5,790 bases of DNA, taken from the NCBI GenBank assembly GCA_003449495.1, contig DMHJ01000006.1, positions 1 through 5,790 on the forward strand, written 5' to 3'. The position numbers and the translations under genes were made by a program. Below, piece by piece: positions 5,494 through 5,790 of the stretch (its first letter is position 1; each line of letters opens with the position of its first letter). The notes below the pieces were generated by a model, which saw only the letters and a program-made list of their open reading frames with translations, was not told the DNA's origin and ran no database searches. This DNA is from Clostridiales bacterium UBA8153 (GTDB lineage: Bacteria; Bacillota; Sulfobacillia; UBA8153).

Positions 5494-5682
5494 ATGATCC
5501 CGGAGGCGATGGACGTGAAAGGATCGCGTAGCACCAGCTGGGTGGTCATAGGTTTGGGCGCCGCCGTATCTGCCGCCGGTCTGGTCATACCCGGCAAGTT
5601 GGGCAGCGGCGCGGTCGGGTTCGGAGCTGCCCATATGTTGCTGGGTGCTCTTGATATGCTCCGGCCCACCGGGCGCCGCTAG
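5494..5682 (+). CDS. Small two-helix membrane protein, conserved hypothetical
   Basis: The 62-residue product has two hydrophobic helices, about residues 15-33 (SWVVIGLGAAVSAAGLVIP) and 37-55 (GSGAVGFGAAHMLLGALDM). They are joined by a short Gly/Lys turn, and the C-terminus is basic (RPTGRR). The Gly/Ala-rich small-residue spacing is typical of tightly packed helix pairs. It resembles small conserved proteins of unknown function in Bacillota, an impression I cannot confirm. ATG 5494 is preferred because a G-run at 5484-5489 lies 4-5 bases upstream. The in-frame ATG at 5509 has GGAGG only 2 bases away, which is too close, but it would still keep both helices. It lies 62 bp after patB on the same strand and just before a hairpin, so it is probably the last gene of a patB transcript. 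No function can be assigned. Confidence 0.75.
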   Translation: MIPEAMDVKGSRSTSWVVIGLGAAVSAAGLVIPGKLGSGAVGFGAAHMLLGALDMLRPTGRR

Positions 5683-5693
5683 CAGATGATGCA

Positions 5694-5722
5694 CCAAGAC
5701 GCCGCTTGCTGCGGCGTCTTGG
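5694..5722 (+). terminator. Probable terminator hairpin after the patB transcript
   Basis: CCAAGACGCCGC (5694-5705) and GCGGCGTCTTGG (5711-5722) form a perfect 12-bp stem with the loop TTGCT, starting 11 bases after the small membrane protein stop. The flank after the stem (CTGTGATG) has no T-run, so termination may be weak or factor-assisted. The position at the end of the two-gene unit supports the call. The last 68 bases after it show no feature. Confidence 0.6.
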
Positions 5723-5790
5723 CTGTGATGACCGGTACCCACCACGGCGTCTGCTGCTCTGGTCTGCCACCTCCTGCGAACACCGGGGTG

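Noticed and set aside
5585..5770. Minus-strand frame with AGGAGG near a GTG
   Set aside because: The AGGAGG touches the GTG with no spacing, the product is low-complexity basic sequence, and it overlaps the supported small membrane protein and the terminator.

Overview
The window is GC-rich and looks like an accessory stretch of a bacterial chromosome. The best guess is a GC-rich, probably thermophilic or anaerobic member of the Bacillota. That rests on the PatB-type C-S lyase, the style of the small membrane protein and G-rich Shine-Dalgarno sites; it is inference only, with no rRNA or marker gene to confirm it.

Layout. Bases 1-210 are the C-terminal end of an S9-family serine peptidase (+), followed at once by a strong hairpin (213-250). 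A convergent gene (341-997, -) encodes an unrecognised 218-residue protein with one membrane segment, a coiled coil and a C-terminal domain. From about 1000 to 1800 there is no convincing gene: only a possible 29-codon relic (1116-1205, -), a 16-bp inverted repeat and one strong hairpin (1683-1725).

Bases 1803-3691 are a graveyard of mobile DNA. Two transposon-type genes, both on the minus strand and both wrecked by stops and frameshifts, lie end to end: the C-terminal part of an IS66-family transposase (2014-2590) and a nearly full-length DUF4338 (DruA-like) gene (2635-3464). The pair is bracketed by diverged copies of a roughly 70-bp repeat in inverted orientation (1803-1875 and 3614-3691), with a third, short copy at 3565-3582. 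Bases 3465-3797 hold no gene beyond these repeats and a weak promoter-like sequence.

Next comes a fragment of a membrane-protein gene (3798-3977, +), then a leader with three consecutive stem-loops (4009-4105). The leader precedes an intact PLP-dependent C-S lyase/aminotransferase of the MalY/PatB type (4238-5431, +). A 62-residue two-helix membrane protein (5494-5682, +) follows 62 bp later and is probably co-transcribed. A perfect 12-bp hairpin (5694-5722) closes the unit. The last 68 bases show nothing recognisable.

Working genes are the peptidase, the minus-strand membrane protein, patB and the small membrane protein. I see no complete defence system or new multi-gene system. The DruA-like gene is dead and has no druE partner here. 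The most unusual observations are the repeat-bracketed double relic and the structured leader of patB.
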